From an uncultured Flavobacteriales bacterium (GTDB taxonomy: Bacteria; Bacteroidota; Bacteroidia; Flavobacteriales_D; Crocinitomicaceae), in the NCBI GenBank assembly GCA_903899795.1, contig CAIUKX010000673.1, positions 1-6,179 of the forward strand: a stretch of DNA of 6,179 bases, written 5' to 3'. Each line of letters starts with the position of its first letter. Positions within the stretch are counted from its first letter, which is position 1. Under the pieces are notes generated by a model, which was given only the letters and a program-made list of their open reading frames with translations, searched no databases and had not been told where the DNA came from. Of this stretch, positions 1 to 4,458 are shown in pieces. Position numbers and translations under genes: made by a program.

Positions 1-323
1 ATTTCAGCGTCCATTCCCATACTTTTGTGTAATGTAACTATATCAGCACGATTCTTATATATTTCTTTTTGATTGTAAAATTCTTGACCTATTGCTTTTT
101 CTTTATATTCTAGGCTTTTCAATTCAGTTAAAGTGTCAATCTTTATAATTGAGATACTATCTAAAGTTGTTTTTTGTTTTTCTTTTAACATATTGAATCT
201 GACGAATTCCTCAATATTTGTTTTTGCTTTCGAATATAATTCTTTTTTTGGATCGCTTGGATTTGAGCAACCTATAATACTGATTATTAAAGTAATTAAA
301 AATATAAAGTCTGTATTTTTCAT
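1..323 (-). CDS. Putative lipoprotein, 3' part outside the window
   Basis: The reading frame opens with ATG at 323 and stays open for 107 codons to the window edge, so the C-terminus is missing. The first 19 residues form a lipoprotein signal: a short polar start (MKNTD), a hydrophobic stretch FIFLITLIIS, and a lipobox I-I-G-C with the lipidated cysteine at residue 19. The mature part is charged and probably helical, rich in Lys and Glu, with no domain I recognise. By family knowledge it would be lipid-anchored, in the inner or outer membrane; the sequence does not decide which. It lies 71 bases after the SWIM gene on the same strand, so it could be the last member of that operon or have its own promoter. 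A 12-base direct repeat sits just upstream of the start. The lipoprotein call is fairly sure; the function is unknown. Confidence 0.8.
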   Translation of the reverse strand, partial: MKNTDFIFLITLIISIIGCSNPSDPKKELYSKAKTNIEEFVRFNMLKEKQKTTLDSISIIKIDTLTELKSLEYKEKAIGQEFYNQKEIYKNRADIVTLHKSMGMDAE

Positions 324-360
324 GATTTCAATTATTTATACAATAGTTTGATTTCAATTA
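323..360. repeat. 12-base direct repeat upstream of the lipoprotein gene
   Basis: The 12-mer TGATTTCAATTA occurs at 323-334 and again at 349-360, with starts 26 bases apart. The first copy touches the start codon of the lipoprotein gene and the second lies in its leader or promoter region. The spacing is about 2.5 helical turns. It may bind a regulator, or be chance in AT-rich DNA. Confidence 0.4.
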
Positions 361-394
361 AGTTGTGACTAGCGAAATCTAATCATTTTCTAAT

Positions 395-733
395 CTAAAA
401 ACCATTCGAAATTTTTAAACCAGTTTCTTTTTTTATTTTAGATTTCAAAGAATTTAACCTTTTAATTTCATCCTCAACTTTGGTAATTTCGCCAAATAGA
501 CAATTTAGTTTTTCTTTATCAATTCTTTCAAGAACTTCAGCTAATAAGAATGAATCAGTTTTATCAATCAGAGCTGAAATATCACCTTCAATTAAATTCA
601 GTCGATGTTTACAAAGCATTTTTACTGAACCAGCTAGGCAACTACAATTTATACTTGTTAATTTATCAAACTTGAAAGTAACTGTATATACTTCATCGCT
701 ACTACTACTGTTAATATTAAACGTATACTCCAT
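395..733 (-). CDS. Small SWIM-type zinc-finger protein, 112 aa
   Basis: The protein carries a CxCx8CxH signature (C30, C32, C41, H43), followed by RLNLIEGD, which resembles the helix after the CKH of SWIM zinc fingers. The preceding 25 residues are alternating polar and hydrophobic (YTVTFKFDKLTSINCSC), as expected for the beta hairpin leading into a SWIM finger. The C-terminal third (about 80-108) is Lys/Glu-rich and likely coiled coil. SWIM domains are known to bind DNA or proteins and are usually part of larger enzymes such as SNF2 helicases or transposases; here the finger is almost the whole protein. The ATG at 733 follows the TAA of the upstream 239-residue gene after a single base, indicating translational coupling. 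The motif call is good; the biological role is unknown. Confidence 0.8.
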   Translation of the reverse strand: MEYTFNINSSSSDEVYTVTFKFDKLTSINCSCLAGSVKMLCKHRLNLIEGDISALIDKTDSFLLAEVLERIDKEKLNCLFGEITKVEDEIKRLNSLKSKIKKETGLKISNGF

Positions 734-734
734 T

Positions 735-1454
735 TTATTTTGTAATAAGTAAACCGTGCATTTGAATTCGGAATTTGTCTTTTTTACCTTTGAACAAGAC
801 CTTTTTTAATTCTTCCATTATTTTGACTATGTCCTGAGAGTTAATTATAAATAATTCTACACTGATAGTTGGGCATATTGAATTAGAATCTAAAACAATT
901 GCCTCCTTGCAAGAAAACAAATTCGTATGAACCTGAAAATTCTCATTTAGAACATTATTAATTGTTGTTCTTTTTGAAATTATTAAGTCACTCACTGTGT
1001 CAACAATAATTGCAAAACCGGACGAACCAAAAGGTATTTTTGAATTTATTAATTCATAATTAATGTCTTTGGGTCTGATTGTGGAAATTAGGGGTGAAAA
1101 ATTGTCGTCTATCAAAAATTTTTCATCGTTTTTCCATAAGAAAGAGTAGAACGCGCCTTGTGTTGTTTTAATTACTTTATTGGAACTTAAATTGTTAGGA
1201 TAAAATTTTTCAAACACAATTTCCGTATTCCAGTTTGAACTAAATACATCCAAGTCGCCTTTTGTTGATGTGATTGTCCTAGTTGGACTTTTAACTTGAA
1301 TTAAAAAGTCGATGTCAACTTTTTGTTCGCCCCAAGTCTTTCCCAATGGCTTGTGCCTGTAGATAACATCACCTTGTTCAAATCTGCATTGGGCAACACT
1401 ATCTTTATAAGCTAAAGGTAAATACCATTCAAAACAATCTATTCGATCATTCAT
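735..1454 (-). CDS. Hypothetical protein, 239 aa, second gene of the accessory operon
   Basis: I do not recognise a family. The protein has no signal peptide or membrane segment and appears mixed alpha/beta. The N-terminus holds an aromatic and charged stretch (FEWYLPLAYKDS) and a Gly/Trp segment near residues 38-43 (GKTWGE). The centre is rich in Ser, Thr and Asn. The last 40 residues read as a beta strand, an amphipathic Lys-rich helix (IVKIMEELKKVLFKGKK) and a final beta strand. No nuclease, NTPase or helicase signature is visible. The ATG at 1454 follows the stop of the 55-residue membrane gene by 2 bases, and its own stop is one base from the SWIM gene's start, so the three are almost certainly made from one message. 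It could be an effector or sensor that works with the SWIM protein; that is inference from position only. Confidence 0.75.
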   Translation of the reverse strand: MNDRIDCFEWYLPLAYKDSVAQCRFEQGDVIYRHKPLGKTWGEQKVDIDFLIQVKSPTRTITSTKGDLDVFSSNWNTEIVFEKFYPNNLSSNKVIKTTQGAFYSFLWKNDEKFLIDDNFSPLISTIRPKDINYELINSKIPFGSSGFAIIVDTVSDLIISKRTTINNVLNENFQVHTNLFSCKEAIVLDSNSICPTISVELFIINSQDIVKIMEELKKVLFKGKKDKFRIQMHGLLITK

Positions 1455-1456
1455 GA

Positions 1457-1624
1457 TTATTGCTTTAAATTTTTCGACTCAAATTCTTTTAATTCGATCA
1501 ATTTGGTTAGTGATTTTTGAATTGATTCAGTAGATTTTTTTACACTTATCATCCATTTGATAGAGTAGATAGCGACACTTACTAATACTATAAAAATGAC
1601 TAATCCTAAATCTTGCTCTTTCAT
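1457..1624 (-). CDS. 55-residue single-pass membrane protein, first gene of the accessory operon
   Basis: A short frame from ATG at 1624 to TAA at 1457 encodes MKEQDLG, then a hydrophobic segment (about residues 6-27: LGLVIFIVLVSVAIYS, then IKWMI), then a charged tail of about 28 residues rich in Lys, Glu and Ser that should be helical (STESIQKSLTKLIELKEFES). The expected topology is one transmembrane helix with a probably cytoplasmic coiled-coil tail; the lysines after the helix fit this. It is below the size many gene callers accept. Support for it being real: it starts about 31 bases after a near-consensus promoter, its stop is 2 bases before the ATG of the 239-residue gene, and it fills an otherwise empty gap in the operon. 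It could anchor the downstream proteins to the membrane or act as a holin-like or toxin-like peptide; nothing decides this. Confidence 0.7.
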   Translation of the reverse strand: MKEQDLGLVIFIVLVSVAIYSIKWMISVKKSTESIQKSLTKLIELKEFESKNLKQ

Positions 1625-1627
1625 GGT

Positions 1628-1639
1628 TCAAATATTTGA
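1628..1639. promoter_or_regulatory. Perfect 12-bp palindrome, candidate operator
   Basis: TCAAATATTTGA is a perfect palindrome lying between the predicted transcription start and the ATG of the 55-residue gene. A shorter relative, CAAATTTG (1684-1691), overlaps the -33 element of the same promoter. Twin related palindromes flanking a promoter beside a divergent XRE gene fit a repressor operator. The assignment is inference. Confidence 0.45.
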
Positions 1640-1654
1640 GATTTAATAACTGAT

Positions 1655-1687
1655 CAAATCTAACACTTTTTTAGCTTACTAGTCAAA
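1655..1687 (-). promoter_or_regulatory. Bacteroidota-type promoter of the accessory operon
   Basis: On the minus strand, TTTG (1684-1687) is followed after 21 bases by TAGATTTG (1655-1662), a full match to the TAnnTTTG -7 element of Bacteroidota primary sigma factors. The spacer is slightly longer than the usual 19-20. Transcription would start near 1648, giving a leader of about 24 bases before the ATG at 1624. Confidence 0.6.
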
Positions 1688-1729
1688 TTTGCTTAGGCTT
1701 ATTTGCTTTTTCTTTTGGAAAATTGGTCT

Positions 1730-1960
1730 GTGAAAAGTGATAGACATAGTAATGAACTTATTCAATTTGGTAAGTATGTAAAGAAACTTCGTGAGGAAAA
1801 AGGTTTTTCCCAAGAAGATCTTGCTAATGAATCAGATTTATCACTTAGTCAAATTTCAAGAATCGAAAGAGGTGTTATTTCTTCCAGTTTAAGTCAATTG
1901 ATTTCTATTTCCAACTCACTTAAAATTACTTTATCACAACTTTTTGATTTTCAAAGATAA
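1730..1960 (+). CDS. Small XRE-family helix-turn-helix regulator
   Basis: A 76-residue protein made almost entirely of one Cro/C1-type HTH domain. Helix 1 is FGKYVKKLREEKG, the turn FSQEDLANESDLS contains the first HTH helix, and the recognition helix is SLSQISRIERG (about 38-48). A final helix ends in LSQLFDFQR. The start is uncertain. I prefer GTG at 1730, which leaves the usual short lead before helix 1 and has GGAAAA upstream. In-frame TTG codons at 1715 and 1703 would add up to nine residues (LFLLENWSV) with no counterpart in the family. Family members are DNA-binding repressors or activators that often control the neighbouring operon. The gene is divergent from the membrane/orphan/SWIM operon, and the shared gap holds that operon's promoter and palindromes, so control of that operon is the natural inference. 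No good promoter match of its own was found. Confidence 0.88.
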   Translation: MKSDRHSNELIQFGKYVKKLREEKGFSQEDLANESDLSLSQISRIERGVISSSLSQLISISNSLKITLSQLFDFQR

Positions 1961-2050
1961 AAGGAGTACATTACGTGATCTTTTCAACGAATCTAAATAA
2001 AAAGAATAAGTAGATTGAATAGAGTTGTGGGGAATATATGGGGAAATAAA
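1961..2050. other. AT-rich gap between the regulator and the tRNA terminator
   Basis: No gene is supported here. A Shine-Dalgarno-like AAGGAG (1961-1966) precedes a GTG that would give only 12 codons before a stop. Two copies of TGGGGAA (2028-2034 and 2039-2045), 11 bases apart, lie next to the hairpin and resemble closely spaced protein-binding sites. Confidence 0.35.
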
Positions 2051-2085
2051 AAAGCTAGAAAATTGATTAACAATTATCTAGCTTT
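2051..2085 (-). terminator. Hairpin terminator after tRNA-Arg, probably bidirectional
   Basis: The arms 2051-2065 and 2071-2085 pair over 15 positions with a single A-A mismatch around a 5-base loop. Read on the minus strand, the stem's own end and what follows give a T-rich tail (TTTTTTATTT), as expected for the end of the tRNA transcript. On the plus strand the stem is followed by GTTTTG, so it could also end the XRE transcript. Confidence 0.75.
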
Positions 2086-2093
2086 GTTTTGTG

Positions 2094-2167
2094 TGATCCC
2101 GTTTGGATTCGAACCAAAGACCTGCTCATTAGAAGTGAGCTGCTCTATCCAGCTGAGCTACGAGACC
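2094..2167 (-). tRNA. tRNA-Arg (anticodon UCU)
   Basis: A complete 74-base cloverleaf on the minus strand. The acceptor GGTCTCG pairs with CGGGATC with two G-U pairs; the D stem is GCTC/GAGC; the anticodon stem GCTCA/TGAGC encloses loop CTTCTAA with anticodon TCT; the T arm is TTTGG-TTCGAAT-CCAAA; the discriminator is A. CCA is not encoded. It reads AGA (and AGG by wobble). It is the last gene of the tRNA run, and its 3' end faces the AT-rich accessory block. Confidence 0.97.
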
Positions 2168-2247
2168 AGAGAAAGCAAAGTTTTCGAAGACTAGGCGTTA
2201 GTGCCGAGACTATAAATACTTGTGCTTGTATTTTTTAAAACAAAAAA

Positions 2248-2267
2248 GGGAATGATTTCTCATTCCC
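2248..2267 (-). terminator. Hairpin terminator after tRNA-Pro
   Basis: On the minus strand GGGAATG and CATTCCC form a 7-bp stem with a 6-base loop, followed at once by TTTTTTG. It begins 6 bases past the tRNA-Pro 3' end. It implies that tRNA-Arg downstream needs its own promoter or depends on read-through; no clear promoter match was found for it. Confidence 0.82.
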
Positions 2268-2273
2268 CCAAAG

Positions 2274-2348
2274 TCGGGGTGGCAGGATTCGAACCTGCGA
2301 CCTCCTGGTCCCAAACCAGGCGCGATAACCGAGCTACGCTACACCCCG
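2274..2348 (-). tRNA. tRNA-Pro (anticodon UGG)
   Basis: A 75-base cloverleaf on the minus strand. The acceptor CGGGGTG/CACCCCG is perfect; the anticodon stem CCTGG/CCAGG encloses loop TTTGGGA with anticodon TGG; the T arm is GCAGG-TTCGAAT-CCTGC; the discriminator is A. CCA is not encoded. The C at position 1 and the GTGTAGCG start are typical of bacterial tRNA-Pro. It reads CCA and, by wobble, other Pro codons. Confidence 0.97.
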
Positions 2349-2413
2349 AAATTTCTTTCAGTTTTATTTCAATTTTTCGCTTTTGTACTAAGACGTTTCT
2401 TAGAAAGCGAGTG

Positions 2414-2443
2414 CAAAGATAGTCAAATATTCTTACTTCGCAA
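2414..2443 (-). promoter_or_regulatory. Promoter of tRNA-Pro
   Basis: On the minus strand TTG (2441-2443), 19 bases, then TATCTTTG (2414-2421): an exact fit to the Bacteroidota TTG-N19-TAnnTTTG pattern. It lies between tRNA-Ser and tRNA-Pro and leaves a leader of about 60 bases, so Pro can be transcribed independently of Ser. Confidence 0.7.
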
Positions 2444-2460
2444 GTGTTGTGTTAAAAAAG

Positions 2461-2547
2461 CGGAGAGAGCGAGATTCGAACTCGCGGTACAGTTACCCGT
2501 ACGTCAGTTTAGCAAACTGGTGGTTTCAGCCACTCACCCATCCCTCC
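2461..2547 (-). tRNA. tRNA-Ser (anticodon GCU)
   Basis: An 87-base class II tRNA on the minus strand with a long variable arm (GTACGGGTAACTGTAC). The acceptor GGAGGGA pairs with TCTCTCC through one G-U pair; the anticodon stem CCAGT/ACTGA (last pair weak) encloses loop TTGCTAA with anticodon GCT; the T arm is GCGAG-TTCGAAT-CTCGC; the discriminator is G, as usual for Ser. CCA is not encoded. It reads AGC and AGU. A T-run (CTTTTTTAAC) follows directly but has no hairpin of its own. Confidence 0.97.
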
Positions 2548-2572
2548 GGATGTTTGTAAAAGAACGAGAGCA

Positions 2573-2601
2573 CAAAATTAGCAAAAGCTTCCGTTTTTCA
2601 A
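2573..2601 (-). promoter_or_regulatory. Promoter of tRNA-Ser
   Basis: On the minus strand TTG (2599-2601), 18 bases, then TAATTTTG (2573-2580), matching TAnnTTTG completely. Transcription would begin about 18 bases before the mature tRNA 5' end, a usual distance for a stable-RNA gene. Confidence 0.65.
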
Positions 2602-2638
2602 TGCTTTTTTGAAATTAATATTAAAAAAAATAGTGATT

Positions 2639-3202
2639 TTAATGTAAACTGACTAGATGCCAAAGTTTTGTACATTCTAAAATGAACAGTAAAACCCATA
2701 AATAATGGAATTGATTCTTTTTTATACGGAACAATGCATAACAAAAGAGTAATAATATGGCAACAAACTCAAGTATAGATTCACTCCATATTATAGCAGA
2801 AAGAACCAGTGCGACAGGAATAAATCCCAACAATTTTATAGTTCTGTTTCCTTCTCTCAAAAATGTGAAAATGATCCAAAACAATAAACTCAATTGCTTG
2901 ATGAATTTGAACAGTGGAAGTAAATTGCCATTAGTAAGTGTCATCATTGCTCGGGAATCGAGAACTATTTCCCAGTAAAATTGACTAGAGAGAACAGCAA
3001 ACACTCCCATTAGGAGGGTAATGGATGTCAGGTATTTATTTTCTTTGAAATGAATACGTACGAAAACAATGGCAACAATCAGGAAAATCAGTTCATTTAA
3101 CGGAAATGGAAAAATACTTTCTCCAAGTGTCATATAACTTGTTAATCCATACAGGAAGACGGTTAATACTGCTTGGGAAACCGATTTTTCTTCGCGTGTC
3201 AT
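2639..3202 (-). CDS. Multi-pass integral membrane protein of unknown function
   Basis: The 187-residue protein is dominated by hydrophobic segments, at about 12-31, 36-52, 58-77, 94-115, 122-144 and 146-175 (the last possibly two helices). This gives roughly six passes in the cytoplasmic membrane. Short charged loops (HFKENKY, REGNRTIK, RIKKNQ) separate them. I recognise no transporter or enzyme motif, and the membrane segments contain few conserved-looking polar residues. ATG at 3202 lies 3 bases after the map stop codon, so it is almost surely co-transcribed with, and probably translationally coupled to, map. That position may only reflect shared expression. An alternative is a YhhN-like or other small membrane family, which I cannot confirm. 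Confidence 0.8.
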   Translation of the reverse strand: MTREEKSVSQAVLTVFLYGLTSYMTLGESIFPFPLNELIFLIVAIVFVRIHFKENKYLTSITLLMGVFAVLSSQFYWEIVLDSRAMMTLTNGNLLPLFKFIKQLSLLFWIIFTFLREGNRTIKLLGFIPVALVLSAIIWSESILEFVAILLLFCYALFRIKKNQFHYLWVLLFILECTKLWHLVSLH

Positions 3203-3205
3203 TAA

Positions 3206-3982
3206 TTATTTTTTCGCTAAGGCTTCCTCGATGTATTTGAAAGTCGATAAAATTTCGGGTTTCCCGTCTACAACTGCTATATCGTGTTCAAAATGAGCAC
3301 TTGGTTTTCCGTCGGCAGTAACGATCGTCCATTCATCAGATAATGTTTTTACCTTTTCTGCACCCATGTTAATCATTGGCTCAATTGCAATAGTCAATCC
3401 ATTTAGAATTTTCTTGCCACGTCCGCGACGCCCGTAATTAGGCACCTGTGGATCTTCGTGCATCGTACGCCCAAGTCCATGCCCTACAAGATCGCGGACC
3501 ACTCCGTAACCGTGTTTCTCAGCATGTTGTTGAATTGCCCAGCCGATGTCTTCGATACGATTTCCGACACAAGCTTGTGCTATTCCTAAATCAAGGCATT
3601 CTTTGGTGACCTGCAATAATTTTTTGATTTCAGGATGTACTTCTCCCACCTCGAATGTGTAAGCATGATCACCATAAAAACCTTCATAAAGCGCACCGCA
3701 ATCTACAGATATGATATCGCCTTCTTTCAAAGCTCGATCGGTTGGGATACCATGAACAACCTGTTCGTTAATAGACATACAAAGCGTGTTGGGAAATCCG
3801 TACATTCCAAGAAAACCGGGTTTTGCATTTTGTGATCGGATGTAATCTTCGGCAATTTTGTCTAAGTAAAGAGAGGTTACTCCTGGTTTTATTTCGGAAG
3901 CTAAAATCCCTAAAGTACGACTCACAATTTGTGCTGCTTCACGCATGATTTCTATTTCCTCTGCCGTTTTGTATATGATCAT
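3206..3982 (-). CDS. map: Methionine aminopeptidase, type I
   Basis: This cytoplasmic metalloenzyme removes the initiator methionine from nascent proteins after deformylation. The pita-bread fold ligands are all visible. Counting from the upstream ATG at 4003, they are D101 (SVDCGA), D112 (GDHAYTF), H175 (VGHGLG), E208 (IAIEPM) and E239 (FEHDIAV). The catalytic histidines are H84 (VVHGIP) and H182 (TMHEDP). The N-terminus lacks an SH3-like zinc extension, so it is the short type Ia form. I start at ATG 3982 (MIIYKTAEEIEIMREAAQ, 258 aa), which aligns with the usual family start. An in-frame ATG at 4003 would add seven residues and lie only about 11 bases from the likely transcription start. 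In many bacteria map sits in the secY/infA ribosomal operon; here it is followed by a membrane gene instead. Identity is certain; only the start is open. Confidence 0.97.
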   Translation of the reverse strand: MIIYKTAEEIEIMREAAQIVSRTLGILASEIKPGVTSLYLDKIAEDYIRSQNAKPGFLGMYGFPNTLCMSINEQVVHGIPTDRALKEGDIISVDCGALYEGFYGDHAYTFEVGEVHPEIKKLLQVTKECLDLGIAQACVGNRIEDIGWAIQQHAEKHGYGVVRDLVGHGLGRTMHEDPQVPNYGRRGRGKKILNGLTIAIEPMINMGAEKVKTLSDEWTIVTADGKPSAHFEHDIAVVDGKPEILSTFKYIEEALAKK

Positions 3983-4020
3983 ATTGCGATTGAAAAAATT
4001 CATTCTTTGTAATTTTACAG

Positions 4021-4049
4021 CGAAGGTAGTGATTTTACTGATTTGTGAA
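4021..4049 (-). promoter_or_regulatory. Possible promoter of map
   Basis: On the minus strand TACCTTCG (4021-4028) matches TAnnTTTG except for one base, with TTC (4047-4049) 18 bases upstream as a weak -33 element. The implied transcription start near 4014 favours the ATG at 3982 over the one at 4003. The remaining DNA up to the cbpM stop at 4140 shows no convincing hairpin. Confidence 0.35.
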
Positions 4050-4139
4050 TAACTATTGGCAATTAGATTTTTCTATTCATTACAGAAGGAACAGTTTATT
4101 GTGATCTAGATTTTCATAGGACTTCAGAGATTGGTATTA

Positions 4140-4454
4140 CTATCCCTCAAAGTGAGTTGTCAAATCTACGAGTGATTTCAAACGATTTTTGGTATATTCC
4201 AATTCCTCGTTCAAAGCTTCAACTTTATCTAATAACCGAACGATCACATCGATTCCTTCCAAGTTGATTGAAAGTTCGAAATGGAGCCGTATCATTTTTT
4301 CGATTTTTACTACCGAGTCTGAATGAATATACAAATCACCATTGACCATGATCAATTCTATTAAATCGTGTTCGTTCAAGTTGTGAATGAAAGTGTGTTC
4401 AATGTTGTGATGATCACAAAACTGAATGATCGAGATTAAATTTTCTGTTTCCAT
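4140..4454 (-). CDS. cbpM: CbpM-like chaperone modulator (MerR-like)
   Basis: A 104-residue protein that resembles CbpM, the small partner that binds the J domain of CbpA and inhibits its co-chaperone activity. It has the MerR-like layout: an N-terminal helix-turn-helix-like part (ENLISIIQFCDHHNIEHTFI), a short beta wing (ELIMVNGDLYIHSDSV), the segment VVKIEKMIRLHFELSINL followed by EGIDVIVRLLDKVEAL, and a C-terminal coiled coil (NEELEYTKNRLKSLV). The RLxxEL...GI...L(L/M)D core matches the family pattern. E. coli CbpM is 101 residues, nearly the same length. I start at ATG 4454, 4 bases after the cbpA stop. A TTG at 4472 in frame would overlap cbpA and add six residues, and is less likely. 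The gene directly after cbpA, with this spacing, indicates the usual co-transcribed chaperone-plus-brake pair. Confidence 0.85.
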   Translation of the reverse strand: METENLISIIQFCDHHNIEHTFIHNLNEHDLIELIMVNGDLYIHSDSVVKIEKMIRLHFELSINLEGIDVIVRLLDKVEALNEELEYTKNRLKSLVDLTTHFEG

Positions 4455-4458
4455 CGTT

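Noticed and set aside
133..351. Plus-strand frame of 72 codons rich in Ile and Phe
   Set aside because: It is antisense to the lipoprotein gene; its hydrophobic look comes from Lys/Asn codons read backwards.
480..752. Plus-strand frame of 90 codons
   Set aside because: Antisense to the SWIM gene, which has a clear motif and operon spacing.
1967..2013. GTG after AAGGAG just downstream of the XRE gene, as a tiny gene
   Set aside because: It gives only 12 codons before a stop, with no recognisable feature, in a species that seldom uses such ribosome sites.
2222..2422. Plus-strand frame of 66 codons containing GVAGFEPATSWSQTRRDNRATLHP
   Set aside because: This peptide is the well-known false translation of the antisense strand of a tRNA gene; the frame runs across tRNA-Pro and is not a protein gene.
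2094..2547. CRISPR or tandem-repeat array, because TTCGAA recurs in this stretch
   Set aside because: The repeated TTCGAAT is the T loop of each of the three tRNAs.
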